Source: Raineyella sp034933565
GTDB taxonomy: Bacteria > Actinomycetota > Actinomycetes > Propionibacteriales > Propionibacteriaceae
DNA length: 64,000 nt
Assembly: GCF_034933565.1 (NCBI RefSeq)
Contig: NZ_JAYFNG010000029.1
Location: forward strand, 1-64,000
Direction of reading: 5' to 3'
Positions within the stretch are counted from its first letter, which is position 1. Every line of letters starts with the position of its first letter. Below are positions 17,485 through 25,634 of this stretch, piece by piece. The notes under the pieces were generated by a model that saw only the letters and a program-made list of their open reading frames with translations, had not been told where the DNA came from and ran no database searches. The position numbers and the translations under genes were made by a program.

Positions 17485-18537
17485 GTGAACATCACGACCC
17501 TGGAGAAGATCGGCGTGGTGGTCCGTGACCTGGACCGCGCGATCGAGCAGCACGCCACCGTCCTCGACACCACCGAGTGGACGACGGACGAGCTCACCGC
17601 CGACCGACTGTCGGCGATGGTCTCGTACGGTCGGCGCAGTGCGGGCACCTACCGCACGGCGTACGGCCGGGCGCAGGGCACCGTGCCGTTCGAACTGGTC
17701 ACACCGACCGGCGGCGAGACGCCGTTCCACGAGTTCCTGCTCTCCCGGGGCGAGGGCATCGCCTACCTCACGGTGCGCGCCGAGGGCACCGACGAGGCCG
17801 GCATCGCCGCCCATTTCGCCGCCCTCGGCATCCCCGTCGCCCACACCCACGTGGTCGACGGGGGCCTCCGGCGCACCTTCTGGGACACCCGCACGGCGCT
17901 GGGCGGCTACCTGCTCGAGGTGCTGCCGGCGCCGTACGTCCCCACCGGCGTGACCCGCACCGTCGACGGCGCCGCCCTGCGCGGCGGCCGGCCGGCCCTG
18001 CCGATGCAGCGGATCTTCCACTTCGGCGTGGTCGTCGACGACACGATGGCCGCCCTCGAGCAGTACCGGCGGATCCTCGGCATCGAGACGTTCGCGGTGA
18101 AGACCTGGCAGACCGAGTACGGCCGCCTGGACAACCCGTACTACCGCGACCTACGACCGGTCGAGCACGGCTACTTCACCGCCCAGGGCGCCACCGGCGA
18201 CTTCGGCTTCGAGATCATCCAGTGCACGTACGGCCCGGCGCACTACAACCGGGAGTTCACCGATCAGCGCGGGCCGGGCATCCACCACCTGTTCCCGTAC
18301 CTCACCACCGACGCCGAGGACTGGTCGGGGACGGTCACAGCGATGACCGAGCTCGGCGCGCCGCTGTGCATGGGCTCCGACCTGCGCGGTGGGGCCTCCG
18401 AGTACGCCTACTTCGACACCTTCGGGAAGCTCGGCGGTTTCCTCATCGAGGGGGTGCACCGACGCTTCCCGGCAGAGGATAGGTACATGGCCCCCGACTG
18501 GGAGGTCGACTTCAGCACCCTCATCGAGGAGGACTGA
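17485..18537 (+). CDS. Two-domain VOC-superfamily protein, possible extradiol-type enzyme
   Basis: The 350-residue protein has two vicinal-oxygen-chelate domains, about residues 1-155 (KIGVVVRDLDRAIEQ) and 175-340 (IFHFGVVVDDTMAALEQ). Domain 2 has a plausible metal triad: His in FHFGVVV, His in GIHHLFPY and Glu in GGFLIEGVH. Domain 1 lacks the first two ligands. One dead plus one metal domain is the plan of type I extradiol dioxygenases, but similar proteins act as lyases or epimerases, and I cannot choose. GTG 17485 follows gagaggag. It lies between the dioxygenase genes and the ABM-like gene. Because the cluster already has an MhpB-type enzyme, a second ring-cleavage or downstream step is possible. 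Confidence 0.75.
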   Translation: MNITTLEKIGVVVRDLDRAIEQHATVLDTTEWTTDELTADRLSAMVSYGRRSAGTYRTAYGRAQGTVPFELVTPTGGETPFHEFLLSRGEGIAYLTVRAEGTDEAGIAAHFAALGIPVAHTHVVDGGLRRTFWDTRTALGGYLLEVLPAPYVPTGVTRTVDGAALRGGRPALPMQRIFHFGVVVDDTMAALEQYRRILGIETFAVKTWQTEYGRLDNPYYRDLRPVEHGYFTAQGATGDFGFEIIQCTYGPAHYNREFTDQRGPGIHHLFPYLTTDAEDWSGTVTAMTELGAPLCMGSDLRGGASEYAYFDTFGKLGGFLIEGVHRRFPAEDRYMAPDWEVDFSTLIEED

Positions 18538-18538
18538 G

Positions 18539-19270
18539 ATGCTGCGCGTCCTGCACGAGTTCCACCACCTCACCGACCCCGGCCCGCTGCGCGACGAGAC
18601 CGACCGGCTGCGCAGGGCGCCCGGCTGCGCCAGCGCCGAGCTCTACGCCAGCCTGGACGGCAGCGCCTTCCACGCGCTCACCATGCTGTGGGAGACCGAG
18701 GAGGCGTACGACGCGTTCTGGCGCCGTGCCCTGGCCGGCGACTACCCGGTGCTCACCGGCCTGGTCACCGGGGCGGCGTCCGACGGCGCGGCGACCACGG
18801 AGTTCTACCGGCGCGAGGTCTTCGCGCTGCGTGACGGCGTCTGGGAGCCTGAGCGCCACGGCGAGTCGCACCGGGCCATCCACTGGCCCGCGGCCGGCGC
18901 GGTGCGGGTGATCATCCAGAACACCGTGCAGGCCTCGGCGGCGATGTACGAGCGGATCGCCGCCGAGGTCGCCGAGACCCGGCGCGAGGACGGCTGCCTG
19001 CTCTACCACTGGTGCGAGGCCGTCGACCTGCCCGGCCACCTGCTGCTCGTCGAGCTGTGGGCCGACCAGGTCATCTACGACCGGCACTGGGCCCTGCGGG
19101 GTGCCACCGCCGCCTTCCGCGGCGACACCCTGCGGATCCCGGCCCGGCCGCAGCGCGGCCCGCAGACCCGCGAGTTCTACCGCCGGCAGCGATTCCGGCA
19201 CCACTACGAGCGCTGGTTACCGGCCGACTCGTACGCTTGCGCCACGACCGTGTCGTGGCCCGCAAGCTGA
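18539..19270 (+). CDS. Tandem ABM-like (dimeric alpha/beta-barrel) protein
   Basis: The 243-residue product appears to contain two ferredoxin-like domains of the antibiotic-biosynthesis-monooxygenase/EthD type. Residues 1-95 (RVLHEFHHLTDPGPLRDETD, ALTMLWETEEAYDAFW) and about 115-205 (VRVIIQNTVQASAAMYERI, GCLLYHWCEAV, LLLVELWADQVIYDRHW) repeat the same strand-helix order. Such domains normally dimerise, so a fused pair would make a barrel in one chain. The start ATG 18539 is one base after the VOC stop (tga g atg... spacing), so translation is coupled. Function is unknown; ABM proteins can be cofactor-free oxygenases or isomerases. No catalytic residues are assignable by eye. Confidence 0.65.
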   Translation: MLRVLHEFHHLTDPGPLRDETDRLRRAPGCASAELYASLDGSAFHALTMLWETEEAYDAFWRRALAGDYPVLTGLVTGAASDGAATTEFYRREVFALRDGVWEPERHGESHRAIHWPAAGAVRVIIQNTVQASAAMYERIAAEVAETRREDGCLLYHWCEAVDLPGHLLLVELWADQVIYDRHWALRGATAAFRGDTLRIPARPQRGPQTREFYRRQRFRHHYERWLPADSYACATTVSWPAS

Positions 19271-19343
19271 TCACCGGCTCGGGCCGGTCGCCCCAGCACG
19301 CCACAGTGCCCCTCACGCCACAGTCAGGAAGGACCCCACCCCC

Positions 19344-19712
19344 ATGAGCACGCAGATCGAGCCGATCAAGGTCGCCGACGTCGGAGACATCGAGGACGAG
19401 GAGGCACTCGTCGTCGACGGCGCCACCAACGGCACCGGCCGCGACATCGCCGTCTTCTTCTCCGACGGCGAGTACTACGCCATCGACGACACCTGCACCC
19501 ATGAGGACGCCTCGCTCGCCGACGGCTGGATCGAGGGCCAGGAGGTCGAGTGCCCGATCCACTCGGCACGCTTCTCCCTGTGCACCGGCGCCGCGCTGTG
19601 CCTGCCGGCGAGCATCCCGGCCCGGACGCACAAGGTCGAGGTGCGCGGTGACGAGATCTGGCTGTACCCGGGCGTCCCCGTCGAGGGTGCCGTCACCGAG
19701 GTGACGGCCTGA
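19344..19712 (+). CDS. Rieske-type 2Fe-2S ferredoxin
   Basis: This 122-residue soluble Rieske ferredoxin has ligands Cys51, His53, Cys70 and His73 (CTH ... CPIH). It would carry electrons from the reductase encoded next to it to one or both ring-hydroxylating dioxygenases. ATG 19344 follows caggaagga. The stop overlaps the reductase start (TGATG). The length is that of BphF/HcaC-type proteins, with a short extra C-terminal tail. Confidence 0.92.
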   Translation: MSTQIEPIKVADVGDIEDEEALVVDGATNGTGRDIAVFFSDGEYYAIDDTCTHEDASLADGWIEGQEVECPIHSARFSLCTGAALCLPASIPARTHKVEVRGDEIWLYPGVPVEGAVTEVTA

Positions 19713-21016
19713 TGCCGGCCACCGCGAGCACCGTCGGCGCGGTCTCCCCCGGCGCGGTCTCCCCCGGCGCGGTCTCCACCGGCACAGCCGGTGCCGGTGA
19801 GGTCCCCGCCGCCCGGGGCAACATCGTCATCGTCGGTGGCGGCCTGGCCGGCTTCACCACCGCCCAGGAGCTGCGCAAGTACGGCTTCGACGGGCGGGTG
19901 ACGATCATCGACCCGGAGGGCATCCCGTACGACCGGCCCCCGCTCAGCAAGGAGTACCTCGACGGGTCGATGACGGCGGCGAAGATCGCCTTCGTCCCCG
20001 ACGACTGGTACCGGGACAACGACGTCGAGCTGGTCACCGACGCGGTGGTCGGGCTGCGCCCCGACGAGGGCCTGCTGGAGCTGGCCGGCGGCCGGACCTA
20101 CAGCGCCGCCACCACCGTGCTGGCGCTGGGCGGGCGGGCCCGTACGCTGCCCATCCCCGGCGGTGACCTGCCCGGGCTGCTGCAGCTGCGGACCAGGGCG
20201 GACGCCGACGAGCTGCGCGCCCGGATCGTCCCGGGGGCCCGGATCGCGATCATCGGTGCCGGCCTGATCGGCGCCGAGGTCGCCTCGACCGCGGCAAAGG
20301 ACGGGGCGACGGTCACCCTGATCGACCCGGTCCCGGTGCCGCTGGTGCCGCTGGTCGGCGCCGAACTGGCCGTCCGGCTGCACGACATGCACGCCGCCCA
20401 CGGGGTCGACGTACGGTGCGCGATGACCACCGCGATCACCCAGCAGGGTGCGGAGTACACCATCACCCTCAGCGACGGGGCGAGCATCACCGCGGACACC
20501 GTGCTGGTGGCGGTCGGCATCGTGCCGCAGACCGGGCTGGCCGAGCGGGCCGGTCTGGCGACCGACCAGGGCATCCTCGTCGACGAGGCCCATTGCACCT
20601 CGCACCCGGCCGTGTACGCCGCCGGGGACGTGGCCCGGGTCCGTCGCGCCGACGGCACCGTGCTGCGCCGCCACGAACACTGGGAGTCGGCGACGCACGG
20701 CGGCCAGAACGTCGCCGCCGCCCTGCTCGGCCGGCCGCTGCCGGAACACGGCGCGTCCTGGATGTGGTCGGATCGCTACGGCGTCCACGTCGAGGCCGTC
20801 GGCGACATGGTCAACGGGACGCCGATCGTCCGGACCGTCGACGGGGTGCCCGTCGCCGCGTTCCGGATGGAGTCTGACGGCCGGATGATCGGTGCCGCCA
20901 CCATCGACGGCGGGACCGCCGTCCGAGCCGCCCGCCGGATCATCGACCGCGGCCTGATCGTCGACCCGCAGCAGCTCGCCGACCCGTCGGTCGAGCTCAA
21001 GAAGCTCGCCCGCTGA
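19712..21016 (+). CDS. FAD-dependent ferredoxin reductase of the dioxygenase system
   Basis: The 434-residue pyridine-nucleotide-disulfide-type reductase passes electrons from NAD(P)H to the Rieske ferredoxin. The FAD motif is IVGGGLAGFTTAQEL at about residue 36, with YDRPPLSKEYL typical of BphG/HcaD-type reductases. The NAD motif is IIGAGLIGAEVAS, and the second FAD motif is VYAAGDVARV. The first 30 residues (GAVSPGAVSPGAVS...) are low complexity from a 15-base tandem repeat at 19739-19780 and are probably disordered. It is the only reductase in the cluster, so it likely serves both oxygenases. Confidence 0.92.
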   Translation: MPATASTVGAVSPGAVSPGAVSTGTAGAGEVPAARGNIVIVGGGLAGFTTAQELRKYGFDGRVTIIDPEGIPYDRPPLSKEYLDGSMTAAKIAFVPDDWYRDNDVELVTDAVVGLRPDEGLLELAGGRTYSAATTVLALGGRARTLPIPGGDLPGLLQLRTRADADELRARIVPGARIAIIGAGLIGAEVASTAAKDGATVTLIDPVPVPLVPLVGAELAVRLHDMHAAHGVDVRCAMTTAITQQGAEYTITLSDGASITADTVLVAVGIVPQTGLAERAGLATDQGILVDEAHCTSHPAVYAAGDVARVRRADGTVLRRHEHWESATHGGQNVAAALLGRPLPEHGASWMWSDRYGVHVEAVGDMVNGTPIVRTVDGVPVAAFRMESDGRMIGAATIDGGTAVRAARRIIDRGLIVDPQQLADPSVELKKLAR

Positions 21017-21066
21017 CCAGCCCTCCCCCCGCTGACCAGTCTTTGCACAAGAAGAAGAGGACATCC

Positions 21067-21903
21067 ATGGAGTTGACGTACGAGAACACCAGCCGGTTCG
21101 TGGCCACCCCCTCGGGGCGGATCCACCTCAACGTGGCCGGCCCGGCCGACGGTGAGCCGCTGATCCTGCTGCACGGCTCCGGCCCGGGTGCCACCGGCTG
21201 GACGAACTTCTCGAACAACATCCCGTTCTTCGCCGAGAAGTACCACGTCATCGCGGCGGACATGCCCGGCTGGGGCGAGTCCGACCCGGTCACCTGGCAG
21301 GAGCGCAACCACCCGAAGGCCGTCGCCGACCTGATGGACGCGCTGGGGCTCGAGAAGGCCACTCTGATCGGCAACTCGATGGGCGGTGGCACCACCATCC
21401 GCTTCGGCTACGAGCACCCCGAGCGGGTCAACCGGCTGATCACCATGGGCTCGTCGTCCGGGTCGACCACCCTGTCCGGCCCCGGCGGGCTGTCCGAGGG
21501 CATCAAGATCCTCCAGCGCGGCTACCGCGAGCCCTCGTTCGCGGTGATGAAGGAGCTCGTCAACGTGATGACGTTCGACAACTCCTTCGCCACCGACGAG
21601 CTGATCCAGGGCCGCGCCGACATGGTCACCGCGCAGCCGGAGCACAACCGGAACTTCCTCGACGCCATCGGCAAGCGCGCCGTGGTGGAACTGGACCAGG
21701 CGAAGGTCCGGACGATCCAGGCCCCGACGCTGCTCTTCCACGGTCGCGACGACCGGGTGGTGCACTTCGAGCACAGCCTCCGGCTGGTCTCGCTGGTCCC
21801 GAACAGCCGGCTGGTGCTGATCAACCGCTGCGGACACTGGCTGCAGATCGAGCACGCCGCCGAGTTCAACCGCCTCGTCGACGAGTTCATCACCAACAAC
21901 TGA
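21067..21903 (+). CDS. Meta-cleavage product hydrolase (alpha/beta fold, MhpC/BphD-like)
   Basis: This 278-residue alpha/beta hydrolase of the C-C bond hydrolase group splits ring-opened 2-hydroxy-6-oxo-dienoates. The oxyanion region is LLHGSGPGATGWTNFSNN. The triad is Ser104 in IGNSMGG, Asp228 (or 229) in FHGRDDRV and His257 in NRCGHW. Start ATG 21067 has aagaagagga upstream. It complements the extradiol dioxygenase on the minus arm. The products would be a 2-oxopent-4-enoate and a short acid; genes for the later hydratase, aldolase and dehydrogenase are not in this window. Confidence 0.9.
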   Translation: MELTYENTSRFVATPSGRIHLNVAGPADGEPLILLHGSGPGATGWTNFSNNIPFFAEKYHVIAADMPGWGESDPVTWQERNHPKAVADLMDALGLEKATLIGNSMGGGTTIRFGYEHPERVNRLITMGSSSGSTTLSGPGGLSEGIKILQRGYREPSFAVMKELVNVMTFDNSFATDELIQGRADMVTAQPEHNRNFLDAIGKRAVVELDQAKVRTIQAPTLLFHGRDDRVVHFEHSLRLVSLVPNSRLVLINRCGHWLQIEHAAEFNRLVDEFITNN

Positions 21904-21935
21904 CTCCGTACGCTCATCCGACCGGAGGGCGGGAC

Positions 21936-22517
21936 ATGACCGACAGCGCCCGGCGTGGGCCATCACCGACACGATGGCTCCGTCGGGCGCTGGGCATTTC
22001 CGCACACCGGGCGACCCCGCAGGGGCCCGACGGGCACCGTACGCCCGGCCGGCCTCGCGACCGGACGTCGGCGTCACCGCCGCCGGAGCCGCTGCCACCG
22101 CTGCGGGTCACCACCGTCGACGCGCTCGAGGAGGGCAGCGCCCTGGTCGTCGACGGCGCCGTCAACGGCACCGGCGAGGACATCGCCGTCTTCCGCAGCG
22201 GCGGCCACTTCTATGCGCTGAACGACATCTGCACCCACCGCTACGCCTCGCTGTCGGACGGCTGGATCGCGGGCGACCGGGTGGAGTGTCCGGTGCACCA
22301 GGCCTGCTTCTCGCTGCGCACCGGGGAGGCGCTGTGCCCGCCGGCGACCGTGCCGGAGCCGACCCACCGGGTCGAGGTGCGCGGCGATGAGGTCTGGCTA
22401 TGGCCCGGCCACCCGGCCGACCGTCCCGGGCAGGAACCAGACGGACCGCCCGGACGGAACGCGGAGCCGGGGCCCGGCGGCGGCGCCCCGGGCCGATCCG
22501 CCGGGACATCGCTGTGA
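21936..22517 (+). CDS. Second Rieske ferredoxin with long N- and C-terminal tails
   Basis: The 193-residue protein has a Rieske domain at about 56-155, with Cys99, His101, Cys118 and His121 (CTH ... CPVH). That domain is closely similar to the ferredoxin at 19344-19712 (both have DALxEGSALVVDGAxNGTG-type openings), so the pair looks like a duplication. Unlike the first copy, it has a basic, Pro-rich 55-residue N-terminal tail and a Pro/Gly-rich C-terminal tail. Possible roles are a dedicated donor for one of the two dioxygenases or a tethered form. Start ATG 21936 with ggaggg upstream; a later start removing the tail cannot be excluded. The stop is directly followed by the B12 riboswitch. Confidence 0.85.
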   Translation: MTDSARRGPSPTRWLRRALGISAHRATPQGPDGHRTPGRPRDRTSASPPPEPLPPLRVTTVDALEEGSALVVDGAVNGTGEDIAVFRSGGHFYALNDICTHRYASLSDGWIAGDRVECPVHQACFSLRTGEALCPPATVPEPTHRVEVRGDEVWLWPGHPADRPGQEPDGPPGRNAEPGPGGGAPGRSAGTSL

Positions 22518-22615
22518 TAGCGTGCGGGCCAAGAATGAGGCACGGGGGGACGAGGAAGCCGGTGGGAATCCGGCACGGTCGCGCCACTGTGAGACAAGTC
22601 AGGAACTCGTCCGCC
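22518..22615 (+). promoter_or_regulatory. Cobalamin riboswitch controlling cbiMNQO
   Basis: The segment carries the conserved B12 aptamer core: gaggaagccggtgggaatcc, then ggcacggtcgcgccactgt, then gtcagga. These match the family's GGTGNGAATCC, CGCCACTGT (B12 box) and AGTCAG elements. It lies about 50 bases upstream of the cbiM ribosome site. Adenosylcobalamin binding would be expected to shut off cobalt import. The exact ends are approximate. Confidence 0.9.
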
Positions 22616-22665
22616 GTGTGACAGCCAGCCGACGATCGGGACGCGTCATCCCGGAAGGACACATC

Positions 22666-23361
22666 GTGCACATCGCTGAGGGGTTCCTCCCCGCTTCACA
22701 CTGCATCGGCTGGGCGGTCGCCGCCACCCCTTTCGTCGTCCAGGGCGTCCGCGCCACCGTACGTCAGGTCCGTGAGCACCCGGAGAACCGGGTCCTGCTC
22801 GCCGCCGCCGGCGCCTTCACCTTCATCCTGTCGGCCCTGAAGATGCCGTCGGTCACCGGCTCGTCGTCGCACCCGACCGGCACCGGGGCCGGCGCGATCC
22901 TCTTCCGGCCACCGGTGATGGCCTTCCTGGGCGCGGTGGTGCTGCTCTTCCAGGCCCTGCTGCTCGCCCACGGCGGGATCACCACGCTGGGCGCCAACAT
23001 CTTCTCGATGGCGATCGTCGGGCCATGGGTCGGCTACGCCGCGTACGTGGCCCTGAAGAAGCTGCGGACACCACTGGAGATCCAGGTGTTCTTCGCGATG
23101 GCGCTGGCGGACCTGTCGACGTACGTCGTCACCTCGTGCCAGCTGGCGCTGGCCTACCCCGAGCCCGGCTTCGGCGCCGCGATCGGCAAGTTCCTGACCA
23201 TCTTCGCCGTCACCCAGGTCCCGCTGGCCATCGTCGAGGGCCTGGTCGGGGTGATCCTCTTCCGCGTCCTGCGCACCATCGCCGGGCCCGAGCTGATCGG
23301 CCTGGGCGTCCTCACCGATGAGCACGACGCCTCCGCGAACGGGGTGACCATCAGTGCCTGA
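22666..23361 (+). CDS. cbiM: Cobalt ECF transporter S component CbiM
   Basis: CbiM is the membrane substrate-binding unit of the cobalt importer, and its N-terminal peptide binds Co(II). The 231-residue product begins with the diagnostic V(M)HIAEGFLP from GTG 22666, whose His2 is the metal ligand, preceded by ggaagga. Several hydrophobic segments follow (ALKMPSVTGSSSHPTGTGAG loop, LLAHGGITTLGANIFSMAIVGPW, TIFAVTQVPLAIVEGLVGVILF). It is the first gene of cbiMNQO and lies directly below a B12 riboswitch, so it is repressed by its end product (inference from family knowledge). Confidence 0.95.
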   Translation: MHIAEGFLPASHCIGWAVAATPFVVQGVRATVRQVREHPENRVLLAAAGAFTFILSALKMPSVTGSSSHPTGTGAGAILFRPPVMAFLGAVVLLFQALLLAHGGITTLGANIFSMAIVGPWVGYAAYVALKKLRTPLEIQVFFAMALADLSTYVVTSCQLALAYPEPGFGAAIGKFLTIFAVTQVPLAIVEGLVGVILFRVLRTIAGPELIGLGVLTDEHDASANGVTISA

Positions 23362-23929
23362 CCAGCCGCTCAGCGTCGGCCCCGCCTCCGCTACGCCGGC
23401 CGCGCCGGGCGCACCGGCCGCGCCCGGCGCACCGGCCGCGCGCGCCACACCGGCCACACCCACACCATCGACCGCCTCCGCCCCCTCGACCCAGCGCCGG
23501 TGGGTGACCTGGGCCCTCGCCGGCCTGGTCGTCGTGCTGCTCGTCGTCACCTTCGCCATCGCCCGGAGCCGCACCCCGGGTGCCGAGTTCGGCGGGGCCG
23601 ACTCCAACGCCGTCGCCGCCCTGGAGGAACTCGGCGTGAAGCCGTGGTTCGAGCCGGTCTTCGACACCGGCAGCCCGGAGATCGAGTCCGGGCTGTTCGC
23701 CGCCCAGGCCGCCCTCGGCGGCGCGATCCTCGGGTGGGCGATCGGCCGTCTGCAGTCGCGCACCGCGATCCGCCGCCTCCAGGAGGGCCGCCGGACCGAC
23801 GTGGAGCAGCTCACAGTGCCCGCCGATGACCCGGTCCCCGCTGTCCCGGTCCCCGCTGTCCCGGCCCCCACCGGCGAGGTCGTCACCGGCCGGGTCGTCA
23901 CCCGTCCGGTCGTCACCGACAAGCACTGA
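23354..23929 (+). CDS. cbiN: Cobalt transporter accessory subunit CbiN with long extra tails
   Basis: CbiN is a two-helix membrane protein that makes CbiM competent for cobalt uptake. The core is clear: helix WVTWALAGLVVVLLVVTFAI, then FGGADSNA, PWFEPVFDTGSPEIESGLF and helix LGGAILGWAIGRL. At 191 residues it is about twice the usual size. A 47-residue Ala/Pro/Thr leader comes partly from an 18-base repeat at about 23400-23440, and an 80-residue tail ends in Val/Pro repeats (VPAVPVPAVPAP). The GTG at 23354 overlaps cbiM by 8 bases. A later internal start is possible but no better ribosome site is visible. Confidence 0.88.
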   Translation: MPDQPLSVGPASATPAAPGAPAAPGAPAARATPATPTPSTASAPSTQRRWVTWALAGLVVVLLVVTFAIARSRTPGAEFGGADSNAVAALEELGVKPWFEPVFDTGSPEIESGLFAAQAALGGAILGWAIGRLQSRTAIRRLQEGRRTDVEQLTVPADDPVPAVPVPAVPAPTGEVVTGRVVTRPVVTDKH

Positions 23930-23932
23930 CCG

Positions 23933-24712
23933 ATGGCCTTCTCCGTCGACGGGGCTGCCTGGGGCAGCCCGTGGCGCGACGTGGCGGTCGCCGACAAGGC
24001 CCTGCTCGTCCTGGGCACGCTCTTCATCGGGCTCAGCACGCCGGCCTGGCCGGTGGGACCCGTCATCGCGGTCGGCCTCACCGTCGCCGCGCTCCGGCTG
24101 GCGAGGGTCCCGTGGAGCACCTGGCTGGGTGCCCTGCTGCTGCCGGTCGCCTTCGTCGTCACCGGCGTGCTGTCCATCGCGCTGCAGGTCGGTGCGCTGT
24201 CCCCGTCCGCCACGGTGTGGTGGAGCGCCGGCCCGTTCGCCCTCACCGCCGAGTCGGTGGCGCGCGCCGGGACGGTCCTGGGGCACAGCATCGCCGGCAC
24301 CTGCGCGGTGATCCTGCTGGCCGTCTCCACCCCGATGGTCGACCTGGTCGACGCCGGCCGGCGGCTGCGGATCCCGGGCCCGGCCCTGGACATCGCCGCG
24401 CTGATGTACCGGCTGCTGTTCGTGCTGTGGGACTGCGCGGTGACGATCCGCCAGGCCCAGGCCGCCCGGCTGGGCTACGTCGGTTTCCGCCGGTCGCTGC
24501 GGTCGTTCGGCTCGCTCGCCGCCGGCGTACTGGTCCGCGCCTGGGAGCGGTCCCGCCGGCTGGAGCAGGGGTTGGCGGGTCGCGGCTACACCGACGACCT
24601 GCGCACCCTGCAGCACGTACGCCCCCATTCCCCGGTGTTCCTCGCCCTCACCATCACCTGGCTGCTGGCCCTGCTGGCGATCGGGACCCAAGGATTCGGA
24701 CTGCTGCCATGA
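23933..24712 (+). CDS. cbiQ: Cobalt ECF transporter T component CbiQ
   Basis: This 259-residue integral membrane coupling protein links the CbiO ATPase to CbiM/CbiN. Four or more hydrophobic segments are visible (LLVLGTLFIGLSTPAWPVG, TWLGALLLPVAFVVTGVLSI, a C-terminal VFLALTITWLLALLAI). The cytoplasmic loop carries QAARLG and QGLAGRGY, which fit the two Ala-Arg-Gly coupling motifs of T components. It starts three bases after cbiN and overlaps cbiO by ATGA. Confidence 0.93.
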   Translation: MAFSVDGAAWGSPWRDVAVADKALLVLGTLFIGLSTPAWPVGPVIAVGLTVAALRLARVPWSTWLGALLLPVAFVVTGVLSIALQVGALSPSATVWWSAGPFALTAESVARAGTVLGHSIAGTCAVILLAVSTPMVDLVDAGRRLRIPGPALDIAALMYRLLFVLWDCAVTIRQAQAARLGYVGFRRSLRSFGSLAAGVLVRAWERSRRLEQGLAGRGYTDDLRTLQHVRPHSPVFLALTITWLLALLAIGTQGFGLLP

Positions 24713-25536
24713 GCCTCACCACCCATCGGCTCGCCGCGGGATATCCCTCCCGGGGCCGTGTGCTGTCGGAGGTGGACGTCGAGATCCGCCCCGGCCACCG
24801 CACCGCCCTGCTCGGGGCGAACGGCTGCGGCAAGACCACCCTGCTGGCCTGCCTGTCGGGCGCGATCGTCCCCGAGCACGGCGACGTCGTCGTCGACGGC
24901 GCGGCACTGCGGCACAACCGCCGCGGGCTGATCGACCACCGCCGCCGGGTCCAGCTGGTCCTGCAGGACCCTGACGACCAGCTGTTCAGCGCCGACGTCA
25001 GCCAGGACGTGTCGTTCGGCCCGCTCAACCTCGGACTCACCGACGACGAGGCGCAGGCCCGGGTGGCGGAGGCCCTGGAGCTGCTCGGGGTCACGCACCT
25101 GGCGGCCCGGGCCACCCACCAGCTCTCGTACGGTGAGAAGAAGCGGGTCGCGGTGGCCGGCGCGGTGGCCATGCGCCCGGACTACCTGCTGCTCGACGAG
25201 CCCACCGCCGGGCTCGACCCGGACGCGGTCGAGGACATGCTGACCGCCATCACCCGGCTGGAGGACTCGGGCACGACGGTGATCATGGCCACCCACGACG
25301 TCGATCTGGCCCTCGCCTGGGCCACCACGGCGATCATCGTCACCGGCGGCCGGACCACCCAGGGGCCGGTCGAGGAGCTGCTCGGTGACGACGACCTGGT
25401 CCGGGCGGCGCACCTGCGAACACCCTGGCCACTGGACCTGGCCAAGCGGCTCGGCTGGTCGGCGCGCCCTCGCGGGATCGCCGACGTGGCCGACCTGCTG
25501 GCGGCGGATGCCTCGACGCGAGCCGTCCCCGAGTAG
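24709..25536 (+). CDS. cbiO: Cobalt ECF transporter ATP-binding subunit CbiO
   Basis: This 275-residue ABC ATPase energises cobalt import. Walker A is GANGCGKTT (36-44). The Q-loop is VLQDPDDQLFSADVSQDVSFG, a hallmark of CbiO/ECF ATPases. The signature is LSYGEKKRVAVAGA, Walker B is YLLLDEPTAGLDPD, and the switch histidine is in MATHDVDLA. The ATG overlaps cbiQ by ATGA, so M-N-Q-O are one operon. It is convergent with cobM across a 98-base gap that holds a short direct repeat (gtgctcgcccggc). Confidence 0.95.
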   Translation: MSLTTHRLAAGYPSRGRVLSEVDVEIRPGHRTALLGANGCGKTTLLACLSGAIVPEHGDVVVDGAALRHNRRGLIDHRRRVQLVLQDPDDQLFSADVSQDVSFGPLNLGLTDDEAQARVAEALELLGVTHLAARATHQLSYGEKKRVAVAGAVAMRPDYLLLDEPTAGLDPDAVEDMLTAITRLEDSGTTVIMATHDVDLALAWATTAIIVTGGRTTQGPVEELLGDDDLVRAAHLRTPWPLDLAKRLGWSARPRGIADVADLLAADASTRAVPE

Positions 25537-25634
25537 CTCGGCGCAGGTCCACGTGCGGTGGCGTGGTTCCCTGCCCGGGGTCGGAGTGCTCGCCCGGCGT
25601 GCTCGCCCGGCGTCCCCGACCGGCTGCAGTGGGA

